DNA from: Acidobacteria bacterium UBA2990
Lineage (GTDB): Bacteria; Acidobacteriota; Vicinamibacteria; Vicinamibacterales; UBA8438
Assembly: GCA_002347025.1 (NCBI GenBank)
Contig: DEAE01000024.1
Coordinates: 301,075-365,074 of the forward strand
DNA length: 64,000 bases
Direction of reading: 5' to 3'
Both the position numbers and the translations under genes were made by a program. How positions within the stretch are numbered: the stretch's first letter is position 1; every line of letters starts with the position of its first letter. Below are positions 36,890-45,717 of the stretch, piece by piece. The notes beneath the pieces were generated by a model. It searched no databases and was not told the DNA's origin. It was given only the letters and a program-made list of their open reading frames with translations.

Positions 36890-37027
36890 CGTTACCAGTC
36901 GCGCTGAGAATCCGGTCAGATGCCTGGTTTGAACCTCTGCGTCTGGATCGTCGCGGGCACCAAGTGAAGCTGGAGATGAGTCTGCCAGAGGGAACTCCGA
37001 ATGTGTATGGTTTGTTGTGGTGGCTGT

Positions 37028-38041
37028 TTACGATTCCGGCCAAGCGTTTTGTTCGCTGTAATAGCGGATGGCGCCTTCGTGAAACGGCACAGTCGACCCT
37101 GTTACGGCGGTCTCAAGCGATAACTTCTCCGCCTCGGGATGCACGGCTGCCAGTTCGTCGTGATGTTCGAATAAAGCCTGTGTGATCCGGTATGCCATTC
37201 CTTCCGGCATTTCTTCGTGGGCAACGAGGACATTGGCGACGCCGATGACTTCCACATCAACACTCATGCCGGGGTAGGTCACACTGGGGATCGTAACTGC
37301 ATGGTAGACGGCGTCGCCGTAGCGTCGAAACAAGAATGGTAGAGTGTCGGTGTTGGGGATCAATTTCACCGTGCGCCCTGGAGTTGAGGCTAGGTCTAGG
37401 ACTGAACCCGTTGGAATCCCGCCACTCCAGAAGAACGCATCGATTTTATCGTCCTTCAGAGCGTCAACAGACTGGGCTGCACCAAGGCTTTGCTTCTGGA
37501 TGTCACGGTTTGGGTCGAGCCCAACGGCTTCTAGCACCCGCAGTGCAGTAATTTCTGTCCCGCTTCCGGGTGCACCAGTTGAAACGACGTGATCCTGAAG
37601 GTCAACGACGGTCTCGATTCCTTTTCCTTCTAGCGTTACTAACTGGTTTAGGTTGTCATACAAGACCGCTATGGCTCGAGCTGGTACTGACCCAAAGTCT
37701 GCGAAAGCTCCACGGCCAGATGCTGAGTCATCTAGCGAGTCAGCCAGCACGATGCCTAAATCTGCTCCCCGAGTGGCGATAAATTTCAAGTTGTCAACCG
37801 TACCGGCCGTGACCTCGGCTGTTGCTTCCACACCGTCGAGGTGATCACTTATTACTTTTGCGATGCCGCCACCGTATGGGTAGTAGACACCGCCCGTACC
37901 ACCAGTGGCTATAGACAGACGTTCTGTCAGATTGCCCACGCCTTGTGGGCTGCATGCTGTGATGCAGGCTCCAACGGCCACTGCCATGGTTGCGAATAGG
38001 CTGACACCCGATTGTGGCACCATCTTGTTGTGGTTCTTCAT
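37028..38041 (-). CDS. TAXI-family TRAP transporter solute-binding lipoprotein
   Basis: 337 residues. An N-terminal signal ends in a lipobox ITAC (cysteine near residue 30), so it is a periplasmic lipoprotein. The family pattern LSIATGGTGGVYYPYGGGIA follows, then the VVSTGAPGSGTEITALRVLEAVGL region and DAFFWSGGIPTGSVLDLA, typical of TAXI receptors, known in some cases to bind glutamate or other dicarboxylates. It is transcribed ahead of the permease, in the same reading frame and separated by a single TAA stop, so both are one unit. Confidence 0.92.
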   Translation of the reverse strand: MKNHNKMVPQSGVSLFATMAVAVGACITACSPQGVGNLTERLSIATGGTGGVYYPYGGGIAKVISDHLDGVEATAEVTAGTVDNLKFIATRGADLGIVLADSLDDSASGRGAFADFGSVPARAIAVLYDNLNQLVTLEGKGIETVVDLQDHVVSTGAPGSGTEITALRVLEAVGLDPNRDIQKQSLGAAQSVDALKDDKIDAFFWSGGIPTGSVLDLASTPGRTVKLIPNTDTLPFLFRRYGDAVYHAVTIPSVTYPGMSVDVEVIGVANVLVAHEEMPEGMAYRITQALFEHHDELAAVHPEAEKLSLETAVTGSTVPFHEGAIRYYSEQNAWPES

Positions 38042-38343
38042 CGCCTCAATCCTTAGCTGGTGGAGTTACACGAGTCCATTATTCTATCCCGTGAGTCCAG
38101 TCTGAAGCCTAGACCACTCTTCGGATGGGCGTCTTTTCCACTGACTGTTCGAAGGCTGCTGCTATTGATGATGGCAAACCGAGTTGCCGGGCCTCTTGCC
38201 CTTACGCCTCTCCTCGTAATGTTAAAGCTTCCATGACTGATGGCATTATCATAGTCGGAGAAGGCGGGTGTCTGGTGAAGTCGTGCGGCGGCCTTCGTTT
38301 AGAATTTAGCAGCTGGAGGAACCGAGCTTGCAAGAGTTCTCAG
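38042..38343. other. Intergenic between divergent TAXI and esterase genes
   Basis: An open frame runs in from 38125 in line with the esterase, but this part is cysteine-rich, lacks a ribosome site and precedes a good signal peptide start at 38344, so I treat it as non-coding leader and promoter region. No convincing promoter boxes were picked out. Confidence 0.45.
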
Positions 38344-39915
38344 ATGTTCAGCCATAAATTGGAAGCTGTGGGCAGCTGTTCTTACTACGGAATCTGTGCT
38401 TTCCTCATTGTCTTTGTGGGGATCGGTCCGGCGTTTGGTCTCCAGTCTGAACAAGAATTTCGCTTCGAGATTACGCTTGATCCAGCGCTTCCAACACAAC
38501 CTCCAGGTCGTCTCTTAGTTGTGGCAGTCCCTGGCGATTCAGTCCAGCGTATTGAGCCAAGGAGGTTTGTGGGTGAACCTGGAAGTGGCGCTGTGCCGAC
38601 ATTCGGAGCAGATGCGGCCGAGCTTGTTCCAGGAGGTAGCGTAATTGTCGACGTTACCTCTGAGTCACATCCACTAGGAAGCTTAACTGATTTGGAAGCA
38701 GGCAAATATTGGGTTCAGGCCGTTCTCATTACAAACACCGAGCTTAGATCCACGGACGCGCCGGGAAATATTTATAGTGAGCCAGCCCTTGTTTCGATTG
38801 ATCCACTTGAGCGAGCATCGGTACACCTCACTCTTAACCATCGCATTCCATCGGAAGAGTTACCTGTGGAGGGAGGCTATCTTCGCTTCATAAAGATTCG
38901 GTCAGAACTCCTGTCTCGCTTCCATGGGCGCCCTATCTATTTGCGTGCCGGCGTAATTCTTCCGTTAGGTTATGATCGGCAACCGGGTCGACGCTATCCA
39001 CTACGGGTTCGCATTGGGGGCTTTGGCGAACGTTACACTGCCGTGCAAGGGATGATGCGCCCTGGGTCATCTTTCAGAGCGGCCTGGCTGGAACCCAGTT
39101 CACCTCGCATGATCTTGCTGCACCTGGATGGAGCGGGTCCATATGGAGATCCCTACCAGGTCAATTCTGCCAATAACGGTCCATACGGCGATGCTGTAAC
39201 CGAAGAGTTGATTCCTTACGTGGAAAGAGTTTTTCGAGGGATTGGACGGTCGAGTGCTCGCGTTCTGGATGGTAGTTCAACTGGTGGTTGGGTATCGCTA
39301 GCGCTTCAGATCTTTTACCCGGATACCTTCAATGGTGCTTGGGCTTCTTGTCCGGATAGCGTAGATTTTCGTGCGTTCCAACTTCTTGATATCTACCACG
39401 ATGACAATTCCTACTTGGATGAGGAAAGACGCGAGCGGCCTAGTGCCAGAAGTCCTGACGGGGCTGTCCGGTTTACCATGAGACAAGAGTTACAGATGGA
39501 GAATGTACTCGGGTCGGAAGGAAGCTGGACCACATCTGGTCGACAGTGGGGAGCATGGAACGCGTCATACGGACCTAGAGGAGCGGATGGTGGACCGATT
39601 CCGCTGTGGGATCCAAAAACTGGTCGTATCGACCGGTCTGTGACCGGGCACTGGGAGCAGTATGACCTGCGTCTGACGCTTGAGCGAAAGTGGGATGAAT
39701 TGGCGCCGAAACTGCTTGGAAAACTAAACATCTGGGTTGGTGATAATGATGACTACTACCTTGACCATGCGGTTCGCCGGCTGGAAATATTTCTTAAACA
39801 GAAGCCTTCGATTGGCTCACGCATTGTTTATGGTCCAGGACGGGGTCACTGTTGGACAGGCATCTCCGACGTCAGTATGATGCAAGAGATGAACCGCCAG
39901 ATGCTTGGTAGATAA
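38344..39915 (+). CDS. Secreted alpha/beta-hydrolase, enterochelin-esterase-like
   Basis: The ATG at 38344 has AAGAG seven bases upstream and opens a signal peptide (about residues 1-35), giving 523 residues. An N-terminal beta-sandwich of about 170 residues precedes the hydrolase domain. The nucleophile is the serine in DGSSTGGW, with the acid probably in WVGDNDDYY and the histidine in GRGHCW. The arrangement matches the putative esterase family (PF00756), which includes ferric-enterochelin and feruloyl esterases. The substrate is unknown, and the neighbours do not indicate a siderophore pathway. It faces away from the TAXI-TRAP operon. Confidence 0.82.
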   Translation: MFSHKLEAVGSCSYYGICAFLIVFVGIGPAFGLQSEQEFRFEITLDPALPTQPPGRLLVVAVPGDSVQRIEPRRFVGEPGSGAVPTFGADAAELVPGGSVIVDVTSESHPLGSLTDLEAGKYWVQAVLITNTELRSTDAPGNIYSEPALVSIDPLERASVHLTLNHRIPSEELPVEGGYLRFIKIRSELLSRFHGRPIYLRAGVILPLGYDRQPGRRYPLRVRIGGFGERYTAVQGMMRPGSSFRAAWLEPSSPRMILLHLDGAGPYGDPYQVNSANNGPYGDAVTEELIPYVERVFRGIGRSSARVLDGSSTGGWVSLALQIFYPDTFNGAWASCPDSVDFRAFQLLDIYHDDNSYLDEERRERPSARSPDGAVRFTMRQELQMENVLGSEGSWTTSGRQWGAWNASYGPRGADGGPIPLWDPKTGRIDRSVTGHWEQYDLRLTLERKWDELAPKLLGKLNIWVGDNDDYYLDHAVRRLEIFLKQKPSIGSRIVYGPGRGHCWTGISDVSMMQEMNRQMLGR

Positions 39916-39992
39916 TTTGTCGTGAAGTTTTGGTTAGTTTGGACATGCCCTAGGTTCAGTTTATGGTCAATGTAGGTTTAGGCGGAATCCTG

Positions 39993-40011
39993 CCAGCTTT
40001 CAGCAAGCTGG
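39993..40011. repeat. Small perfect hairpin upstream of the nucleotide-sugar dehydrogenase
   Basis: CCAGCTT at 39993-39999 and AAGCTGG at 40005-40011 form a perfect 7-base-pair stem with a 5-base loop in the gap after the esterase. No T-run follows, so it is not a standard terminator; it may be a weak one, a protein-binding dyad or chance. Confidence 0.3.
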
Positions 40012-40168
40012 GTGGGCTAACTGACGTGCGTTCCTGTCTATTAGAAGAGGCGGGTTTGGTAGTGTCTCCTGGTTTTCTTGTTTTTGGAGGTGTCCTAGGG
40101 TGCAGCCGGGACATCAGTCGCTCAGTCCTCCGTGTTGTTCAGAACATAATAAACAGGTCAGACATATT

Positions 40169-41473
40169 GTGACGTTTGATTGCGTTTTCCAGAAAATACA
40201 TACAAGACAAGCCCGTGTTGGAGTCATCGGGCTTGGATACGTTGGTCTGCCGCTCCTTGTTGAATTCTCCAGAGCGGGTTTCCAGACTGTGGGCCTGGAT
40301 GTCGACCGGTCGAGAGTTGATGCCCTTGTTCAAGGGAAATCATATCTTGAGGATGTGTCAACTGATGCTGTTGGTGAAGCGCTCGCTGCTGGACGGCTTA
40401 CCCCGACAATGGACTTTAGTGAATTGGCTGGTCTGGACACGGTTAGTATCTGTGTGCCGACTCCGCTTAGAAAGACCAAGGATCCAGACCTTTCGTTTAT
40501 TGTCGCTGCGGTTGACCAAATTGTTCGTCACCTTCGTTCTGGCCAGCTGATCATTCTCGAATCAACCACCTACCCTGGGACACTCGAAGAGGTGGTGAAA
40601 CCGAAGCTGGAAGCCACAGGTTTGGTGGCTGGGCAAGATTTTTTTCTAGCGTTTTCACCAGAGCGTGTCGACCCAGGCAATCCCGAGTGGTCGACTAAAC
40701 GCATACCGAAGGTAGTAGGTGGAGTTGATGAAAGGTCTACTCAGTTGGCTGTTGCACTCTACGAACGATTCATCGACACCGTAGTGCCAGTGTCGTCTGC
40801 GCGAGTTGCTGAGATGGTTAAGCTTCTTGAAAACACCTTCCGAGCTGTGAATATCGGTCTTGTGAACGAGTTGGCAATGATGTGTCGAGACCTTGGTGTG
40901 GATGTTTGGGAGGTGGTGGACGCGGCTGCGACCAAGCCATTTGGATTTATGCCTTTCTATCCTGGTCCTGGCCTAGGAGGCCATTGCATCCCAGTCGATC
41001 CATATTATTTGAGTTGGAAAGCCCGACAAAAAGGTTTTGAGAGCCGGTTCATTGAGCTCGCTGGTCATATCAACGGCGGAATGCCGCGATATGTGGTGCA
41101 GCGAATATCTGATGCCTTAAACAGCCAATCAAAGGCGATCAATGGTGCGCGAATACATCTTTTTGGCGTTGCTTACAAATCTGGTGTTAGTGACACGAGA
41201 GAGTCTCCCGCTCTCGATATTGCCCAACTGCTTCTTGAGCGTGGCGCGGTGTTGCGGTACACAGATCCATTTGTGGGTTCTTTCGCGGTCGGGAATGTCA
41301 AACTGAATACCGTCCCCCTTGAGGATGCCCTGGATGAAGGGATGGATTGTGCTGTCGTTACGACTGCCCACCCTCAAATCGACTACAGTGAAATAGTGCG
41401 TCGCACTCCAGTAGTGGTCGATACGCGCAATGCACTGAAGGAGAGTAGGGCTAGCCATGTGTTTCGCCTGTGA
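40169..41473 (+). CDS. Nucleotide-sugar dehydrogenase, UDP-N-acetylglucosamine/UDP-N-acetylmannosamine 6-dehydrogenase type
   Basis: 434 residues from a GTG at 40169; an open frame begins at 40100 but its extra 23 residues look non-coding. The NAD site is VGVIGLGYVGLP, the catalytic cysteine lies in GLGGHCIPVDPYYLSW, and the substrate segment is SPERVDPGN. The C-terminal UDP-binding domain contains GVAYKSGVSDTRESPA. The SPERVDPGN and VPTPL patterns are those of WbpA/TviB/WecC-type enzymes, which oxidise the C6 of UDP-N-acetylhexosamines, not plain UDP-glucose. It would supply acidic sugars for surface polysaccharide. It stands apart from other polysaccharide genes. Confidence 0.9.
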   Translation: MTFDCVFQKIHTRQARVGVIGLGYVGLPLLVEFSRAGFQTVGLDVDRSRVDALVQGKSYLEDVSTDAVGEALAAGRLTPTMDFSELAGLDTVSICVPTPLRKTKDPDLSFIVAAVDQIVRHLRSGQLIILESTTYPGTLEEVVKPKLEATGLVAGQDFFLAFSPERVDPGNPEWSTKRIPKVVGGVDERSTQLAVALYERFIDTVVPVSSARVAEMVKLLENTFRAVNIGLVNELAMMCRDLGVDVWEVVDAAATKPFGFMPFYPGPGLGGHCIPVDPYYLSWKARQKGFESRFIELAGHINGGMPRYVVQRISDALNSQSKAINGARIHLFGVAYKSGVSDTRESPALDIAQLLLERGAVLRYTDPFVGSFAVGNVKLNTVPLEDALDEGMDCAVVTTAHPQIDYSEIVRRTPVVVDTRNALKESRASHVFRL

Positions 41474-41780
41474 TCCCAGGCACCGAGAATGAATTGTTGT
41501 TCGTAATCTCGAGGTCGACAGGGTTGGGTCACATGCTGCCCAGTAATTGTTCCTGATGAGTATCCTTAGATATGTTCTTGTCGTCCCTGACCGGAAAAAT
41601 ACTACATGTATGCCGTTAGTGGGTATCTTCCACTGATATCCCTGACCGAAAGTCTTGCCTGAGCACTCTAAGTCCGGTTGTTGGGAGATTACTACCTGGT
41701 ATCGTTGTGCGGTTTATTAGGTAAACAGACTACTGAGTTGAGTGCTTGCTACCAAGAAGGCACACTGAGATGATTGAGTG
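41474..41780. other. Intergenic, 307 bases, nothing recognised
   Basis: No open frame of note, tRNA or strong hairpin is visible between the sugar dehydrogenase and the gamma-glutamyltransferase. It probably contains the promoter of the latter. Confidence 0.4.
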
Positions 41781-43487
41781 ATGTCGACCATAAGCCAATG
41801 GAGCTCGTTAAGAAGAGGTGCGGCACTGGCTGCAGCCTTGATGACTACGTCTGTTTTGTTCGAAGCCAGAACGGAACCGATTCGTTCTCGCAAGGCTATG
41901 GTGGTTTCGCAAGATGAGATCGCGTCTGAGGTGGGCGTTGCGATCATGCGCAAGGGAGGCAATGCGATTGATGCGGCGGTAGCGACAGCCCTGACGTTGG
42001 CTGTTACTTATCCGACTGCAGGGAACATCGGCGGCGGTGGGTTCCTGTTATATCGTCCGGCTACAGGGGATCCGGTAGCCTACGATTTCCGGGAGATGGC
42101 ACCGGGTCTTGCTTCGTCCACGATGTTTCTGCAGGACGGTCAATATGATCCAGTGGTGCACCACAGATCGCATGTGGCAGTCGGAGTGCCAGGCACGGTT
42201 GCTGGACTCTACCTTGCTTGGACTGAGCACGGGTCGTTGTCTTGGCGGGAACTGGTCGAACCAGGAATACGTTTAGCTCGTGAAGGGTTTAGGGTGTCAG
42301 AAGCATTGGCGAGTTCTTTAGCTGGTGTCTTGCCCAGTATGGCTCCCTATCCGGCCTCTATGTCTCAATTTTCCAAACAAGGTATTCCGTATCAGGCAGG
42401 CGAAATCTTGCGTCAGTCTGATCTTGCTCGGACCCTTGAACGCATTGCTGAGCAAGGACCGTCTGGGTTTTATGATGGTGAGACGGCTGACCTGATTGTC
42501 CGCGAGATGGTGGCCAACGGAGGCCTCATCACCTACGATGACCTTTTGGCGTATCGTGTTCAGCGTCGGTCACCTCTTGTGGGTCGCTACCGAGGCAACG
42601 AGATTCTGTCGGTGCCACCAGTGAGCTCTGGAGGCATCGCAGTCATTGAGATGCTCAATATACTTGAGGGCTACGATCTGGCGTCGTCGGGGTCAGGTTC
42701 GGCCGAGACAATACACCTCCTCATTGAAGCCATGCGGAGGGCTTACGCAGATAGAGCTAGGCACCTGGGTGACCCTACGTTCAACCCAAGCATGCCGATT
42801 GAGCGGCTGATTTCAAAGGATTACGCCAGGGGATTACAGGGGACGATTAATCTAGAACGTGCATCTACTTCGTCACCTCAGAGTTTTGTATGGCCCAGTG
42901 AAGGAACTGAGACGACACATCTGTCGGTCGTAGATCAAGGGAGGAATGCAGTCTCGCTGACCTACACGCTAGAGCAGAGTTATGGAGCGAAGATTACCAT
43001 TCCTGGTGGCGGGTTCTTATTGAACAACGAGATGGGGGATTTCAACGCGGCGCCTGGGCTGACTACTGAGACCGGCCTGATAGGGACGCTCCCAAACTTG
43101 GCAGAGCCAGGCAAGCGTATGCTGTCCAGCATGACTCCGACCATCGTTGCTAGGGACGGTCGATTGTTGTTGGTAACAGGGAGTCCTGGAGGACGAACGA
43201 TTATCAATACAGTCCTCATGACGATTTTGAATGTGGTTGATTTCGGGATGAATGTGCAAGAGGCGGTAGATGCACCTCGCATCCATCACCAATGGTTACC
43301 AGACCAGACCCGCTATGAGAGATGGGGTGTCTCACCAGACACGTTAGAACTACTGGAGCAGCGAGGTCACATCATGGTGGAGACTGGGGTGCAGGGTGCG
43401 GTTTCGGCAATCTATTACGATTCTAAGGAAGATTTGCTGGAGGGTGCTGAAGATCGCCGCCGAACGAGTGCTGCTGTCGGATTTTAA
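41781..43487 (+). CDS. ggt: Gamma-glutamyltransferase (glutathione hydrolase)
   Basis: 568 residues from the ATG at 41781 (a GTG sits directly before it). A signal peptide spans about residues 10-31. The heterodimer-forming Ntn-hydrolase pattern is complete: MVVSQDEIASEVG and GGNAIDAAVATALTL in the large subunit, the self-cleaving threonine at residue 378 in ETTHLSVVD, and the substrate-binding RMLSSMTPTIV. It hydrolyses or transpeptidates gamma-glutamyl bonds of glutathione and peptides in the periplasm. Length and motifs are normal. It is a single gene. A second member of the superfamily lies at 46676. Confidence 0.93.
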   Translation: MSTISQWSSLRRGAALAAALMTTSVLFEARTEPIRSRKAMVVSQDEIASEVGVAIMRKGGNAIDAAVATALTLAVTYPTAGNIGGGGFLLYRPATGDPVAYDFREMAPGLASSTMFLQDGQYDPVVHHRSHVAVGVPGTVAGLYLAWTEHGSLSWRELVEPGIRLAREGFRVSEALASSLAGVLPSMAPYPASMSQFSKQGIPYQAGEILRQSDLARTLERIAEQGPSGFYDGETADLIVREMVANGGLITYDDLLAYRVQRRSPLVGRYRGNEILSVPPVSSGGIAVIEMLNILEGYDLASSGSGSAETIHLLIEAMRRAYADRARHLGDPTFNPSMPIERLISKDYARGLQGTINLERASTSSPQSFVWPSEGTETTHLSVVDQGRNAVSLTYTLEQSYGAKITIPGGGFLLNNEMGDFNAAPGLTTETGLIGTLPNLAEPGKRMLSSMTPTIVARDGRLLLVTGSPGGRTIINTVLMTILNVVDFGMNVQEAVDAPRIHHQWLPDQTRYERWGVSPDTLELLEQRGHIMVETGVQGAVSAIYYDSKEDLLEGAEDRRRTSAAVGF

Positions 43488-43564
43488 GCAGGCAAGCAGC
43501 AGGTAATGGTGAGTGTGGCGGTTTCGACTGCCCTTCAATTACCTATGGCTGCCAATGCGCCTAG

Positions 43565-43864
43565 TTGTTGGTGTCAGAGAGCTACAATGGGTTCCTTGTG
43601 GAATATTGTTATCACCCTAGGGTTCTTGAGGAGCTAAGTCGCTTCGGTCTTAAACCTCAGTCCACAACATCTCCCCAGCTAGCGAAAGCCTTCGTGAACG
43701 ATTTATATCGGTATGAGCTTCGTCGGCTCCGTTCTAGGCTTCGGTCTAAAGAGATTCCGAATCAAGGTTATGCAGCCCGTGTGGTTGAACTACGAAAGAA
43801 GTACTTTTTGCTTTCGGTTCGGCTCAACTTGTGGACTATGCCTCCGACCACGCTCAAGCGATAG
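43565..43864 (+). CDS. Small conserved-looking hypothetical protein, 99 residues
   Basis: The start is TTG at 43565 or GTG at 43571; no ATG is available. The protein has a conserved-looking core: FLVEYCYHPRVLEELSRFG, then LAKAFVNDLYRYELRRLR and a YAARVVELRKKY segment. It is rich in arginine and leucine and probably alpha-helical. The regular charge pattern argues for a true gene. I recall similar short proteins in Acidobacteriota genomes but can name no family or function. Its last bases overlap the end of the convergent aldolase gene by 11 bases. Confidence 0.6.
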   Translation: MLVSESYNGFLVEYCYHPRVLEELSRFGLKPQSTTSPQLAKAFVNDLYRYELRRLRSRLRSKEIPNQGYAARVVELRKKYFLLSVRLNLWTMPPTTLKR

Positions 43865-44939
43865 TGATGTCCTTGGACAGATAAACATCCTGAATGGCAT
43901 TCAGCAACGCGATGCCGTCGTTCATGGGACGTTGGAATGCTTTCCTGCCTGAGATGAGCCCAGTTCCGCCGGCACGTTTATTGATAACCGCGGTGACCAA
44001 GGCTTCCTTGAGATCACTATCTCCAGATGAAGCTCCCCCGGAATTGATAAGGCCAGCACGACCCATGTAACAGTTCGCTACTTGATAGCGTGTCAGATCA
44101 ATAGGATGGTCGGTTGTAAGAGATTCGTAGACGGCTTTGTGAGTTTTCCCGAAATTTAGTGCCGGATAACCTCCATTCGTATCAGGTAGCTTCTGCTTAA
44201 TGATGTCTGCCTCGATGGTAACCCCTAGGTGATTTGCTTGTCCGGTCAGGTCTGCAGCTGTGTGATAGTCGGTGCCTTGTGTCTTGAAATCAGAATTTCT
44301 TAGGTAGCACCAGAGTACCGTAAACATCCCTAGTTCGTGGGCTCGCTGAAATAGCTCTGAGACCTCTTGTAGCTGTCTCCGAGACTCCTCAGAGCCAAAA
44401 TAGATGGTGGCACCAACCCCCATGGCACCCATTTCGAATGCTTGTTCGATGCCGGCGAACCTAATTTGGTCGAATGAGTTCGGATATGAGATGAATTCGT
44501 TGTGATTGAATTTTAGGATGAAGGGAATCTTGTGTGCATAGCGACGCGAGACGGAACCCAAGACTCCCAAGGTCGAAGCTACAGCATTGCACCCGCCTTC
44601 GATCGCAAGCTTGATCAGATTCTCTGGGTCAAAATAGGCTGGATTAGGTGCGAACGAAGCCCCAGCGGAATGTTCGATACCCTGATCAACTGGCAGGATT
44701 GAAACATAGCCGGTGTCTGCGAGACGACCTGAAGAGAATAGTGTTTGGAGGCTTCCCATCACACGTGCTGGTCTATCCGATGGGCCGAGGCAGCGGTCGA
44801 TAAAATCTGGGCCTGGCAGGTGCAGATTTGATGCTGAAATTGTCTGGCATTTGTGTTCGAGGAGTGCGGCATCTTCGCCTAGAACTCCGATGATTGAATC
44901 CAGTCCAGACATACCGCGTTTACTCACACCTGTAGCCAC
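43854..44939 (-). CDS. fbaB: Class I fructose-bisphosphate aldolase, archaeal/FbaB type
   Basis: 361 residues of the DhnA/FbaB family: VSILPVDQGIEHSAG near residue 80, IPFILKFNHNEF, MGAMGVGATIYFGS and, near the C-terminus, NSGGASSGDSDLKEA, which binds phosphate. It cleaves fructose 1,6-bisphosphate through a Schiff base and needs no metal. The start is GTG at 44939, supported by GAGGTGG five bases upstream. The N-terminal 55 residues are longer than in archaeal enzymes, as in the bacterial FbaB branch. It is not in a glycolytic operon. Confidence 0.93.
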   Translation of the reverse strand: MATGVSKRGMSGLDSIIGVLGEDAALLEHKCQTISASNLHLPGPDFIDRCLGPSDRPARVMGSLQTLFSSGRLADTGYVSILPVDQGIEHSAGASFAPNPAYFDPENLIKLAIEGGCNAVASTLGVLGSVSRRYAHKIPFILKFNHNEFISYPNSFDQIRFAGIEQAFEMGAMGVGATIYFGSEESRRQLQEVSELFQRAHELGMFTVLWCYLRNSDFKTQGTDYHTAADLTGQANHLGVTIEADIIKQKLPDTNGGYPALNFGKTHKAVYESLTTDHPIDLTRYQVANCYMGRAGLINSGGASSGDSDLKEALVTAVINKRAGGTGLISGRKAFQRPMNDGIALLNAIQDVYLSKDITIA

Positions 44940-45213
44940 TTTGCCACCTCAGATTGGAAAGACGCCCGAGATCTCGACTCTTCGCCTTGGCCGGACGGTT
45001 GGTTTGGTTTCTGCCAGCGACTGTGCAGACACTTTGTTGATTTTGCGGATAATTAGTTACGGTCATGGACCGTTCGGTCGACTTCGTCGTGAAGGGTTGA
45101 CTAAACTGGCCGACTGACCAGCCTGATGTTCCATTGTGCGATGTGTTACGGGAAATTTCAAGCCTGGATTCGATGTGGAGTGCTGGTTTTTCGCTAGGCG
45201 AGCCCTGATGTGT

Positions 45214-45642
45214 CTACCTGTTGTTGAGCCAGCTGAACAAAGAGGTGAGATCGGCTACAGGTCCTTTGAATCCACGTGGGGTCGATTGTCCCATCATGTC
45301 GGCGTGTGTTGGGGGGCCGTGGTTGACTGGGCCGGCGTTTAGGTCAAAGCCACGAAGCGGATTGATCTGAGGGGCGCGACCATAAACCTCGACGTAGAAT
45401 CTAATGAGCGGCTGGCGTTCATTATTGGGTGGTAGCTTGGCGAGCTGTTGCTTTACCCTTTCGAGATTAATTGTAAGCTTGGTAGAGCGGGCAGATTGCT
45501 GCCCAGTGTTTTCCTGTGCGATGACAGGCGATTCGGCCAACAAAAAGATCGACAGGGCAGCAGCGAGGGGAATCAGTCGCTTTGAGTAGAGATGCTTGGC
45601 TGCAAAGCAGACCTGGTCCCTCATAGAGTTTGACCCTAACAT
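45214..45642 (-). CDS. Exported hypothetical protein, 142 residues
   Basis: The N-terminus is basic, followed by a hydrophobic stretch and a signal cleavage site near VIAQE (about residue 43). The mature part of 100 residues begins with a charged helix (LERVKQQLAKLPPNNERQ), then a segment RFYVEVYGRAPQINPLRGF and a proline/glycine-rich tail with NHGPPTHADMM. The ATG at 45642 is used; a second ATG six codons on is equally possible. I know no family. It follows no clear operon; the aldolase lies 274 bases downstream on the same strand. Confidence 0.6.
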   Translation of the reverse strand: MLGSNSMRDQVCFAAKHLYSKRLIPLAAALSIFLLAESPVIAQENTGQQSARSTKLTINLERVKQQLAKLPPNNERQPLIRFYVEVYGRAPQINPLRGFDLNAGPVNHGPPTHADMMGQSTPRGFKGPVADLTSLFSWLNNR

Positions 45643-45717
45643 TCTGCGCGTCTATCGGCAACCCGGGATGGGGTGTGCCCTCGTATAATGATCATCAATA
45701 AATGTGAGGTAAATCGC

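Noticed and set aside
38125..38343. Upstream extension of the esterase frame
   Set aside because: It is cysteine-rich and precedes an internal ATG with a good ribosome site and a standard signal peptide.
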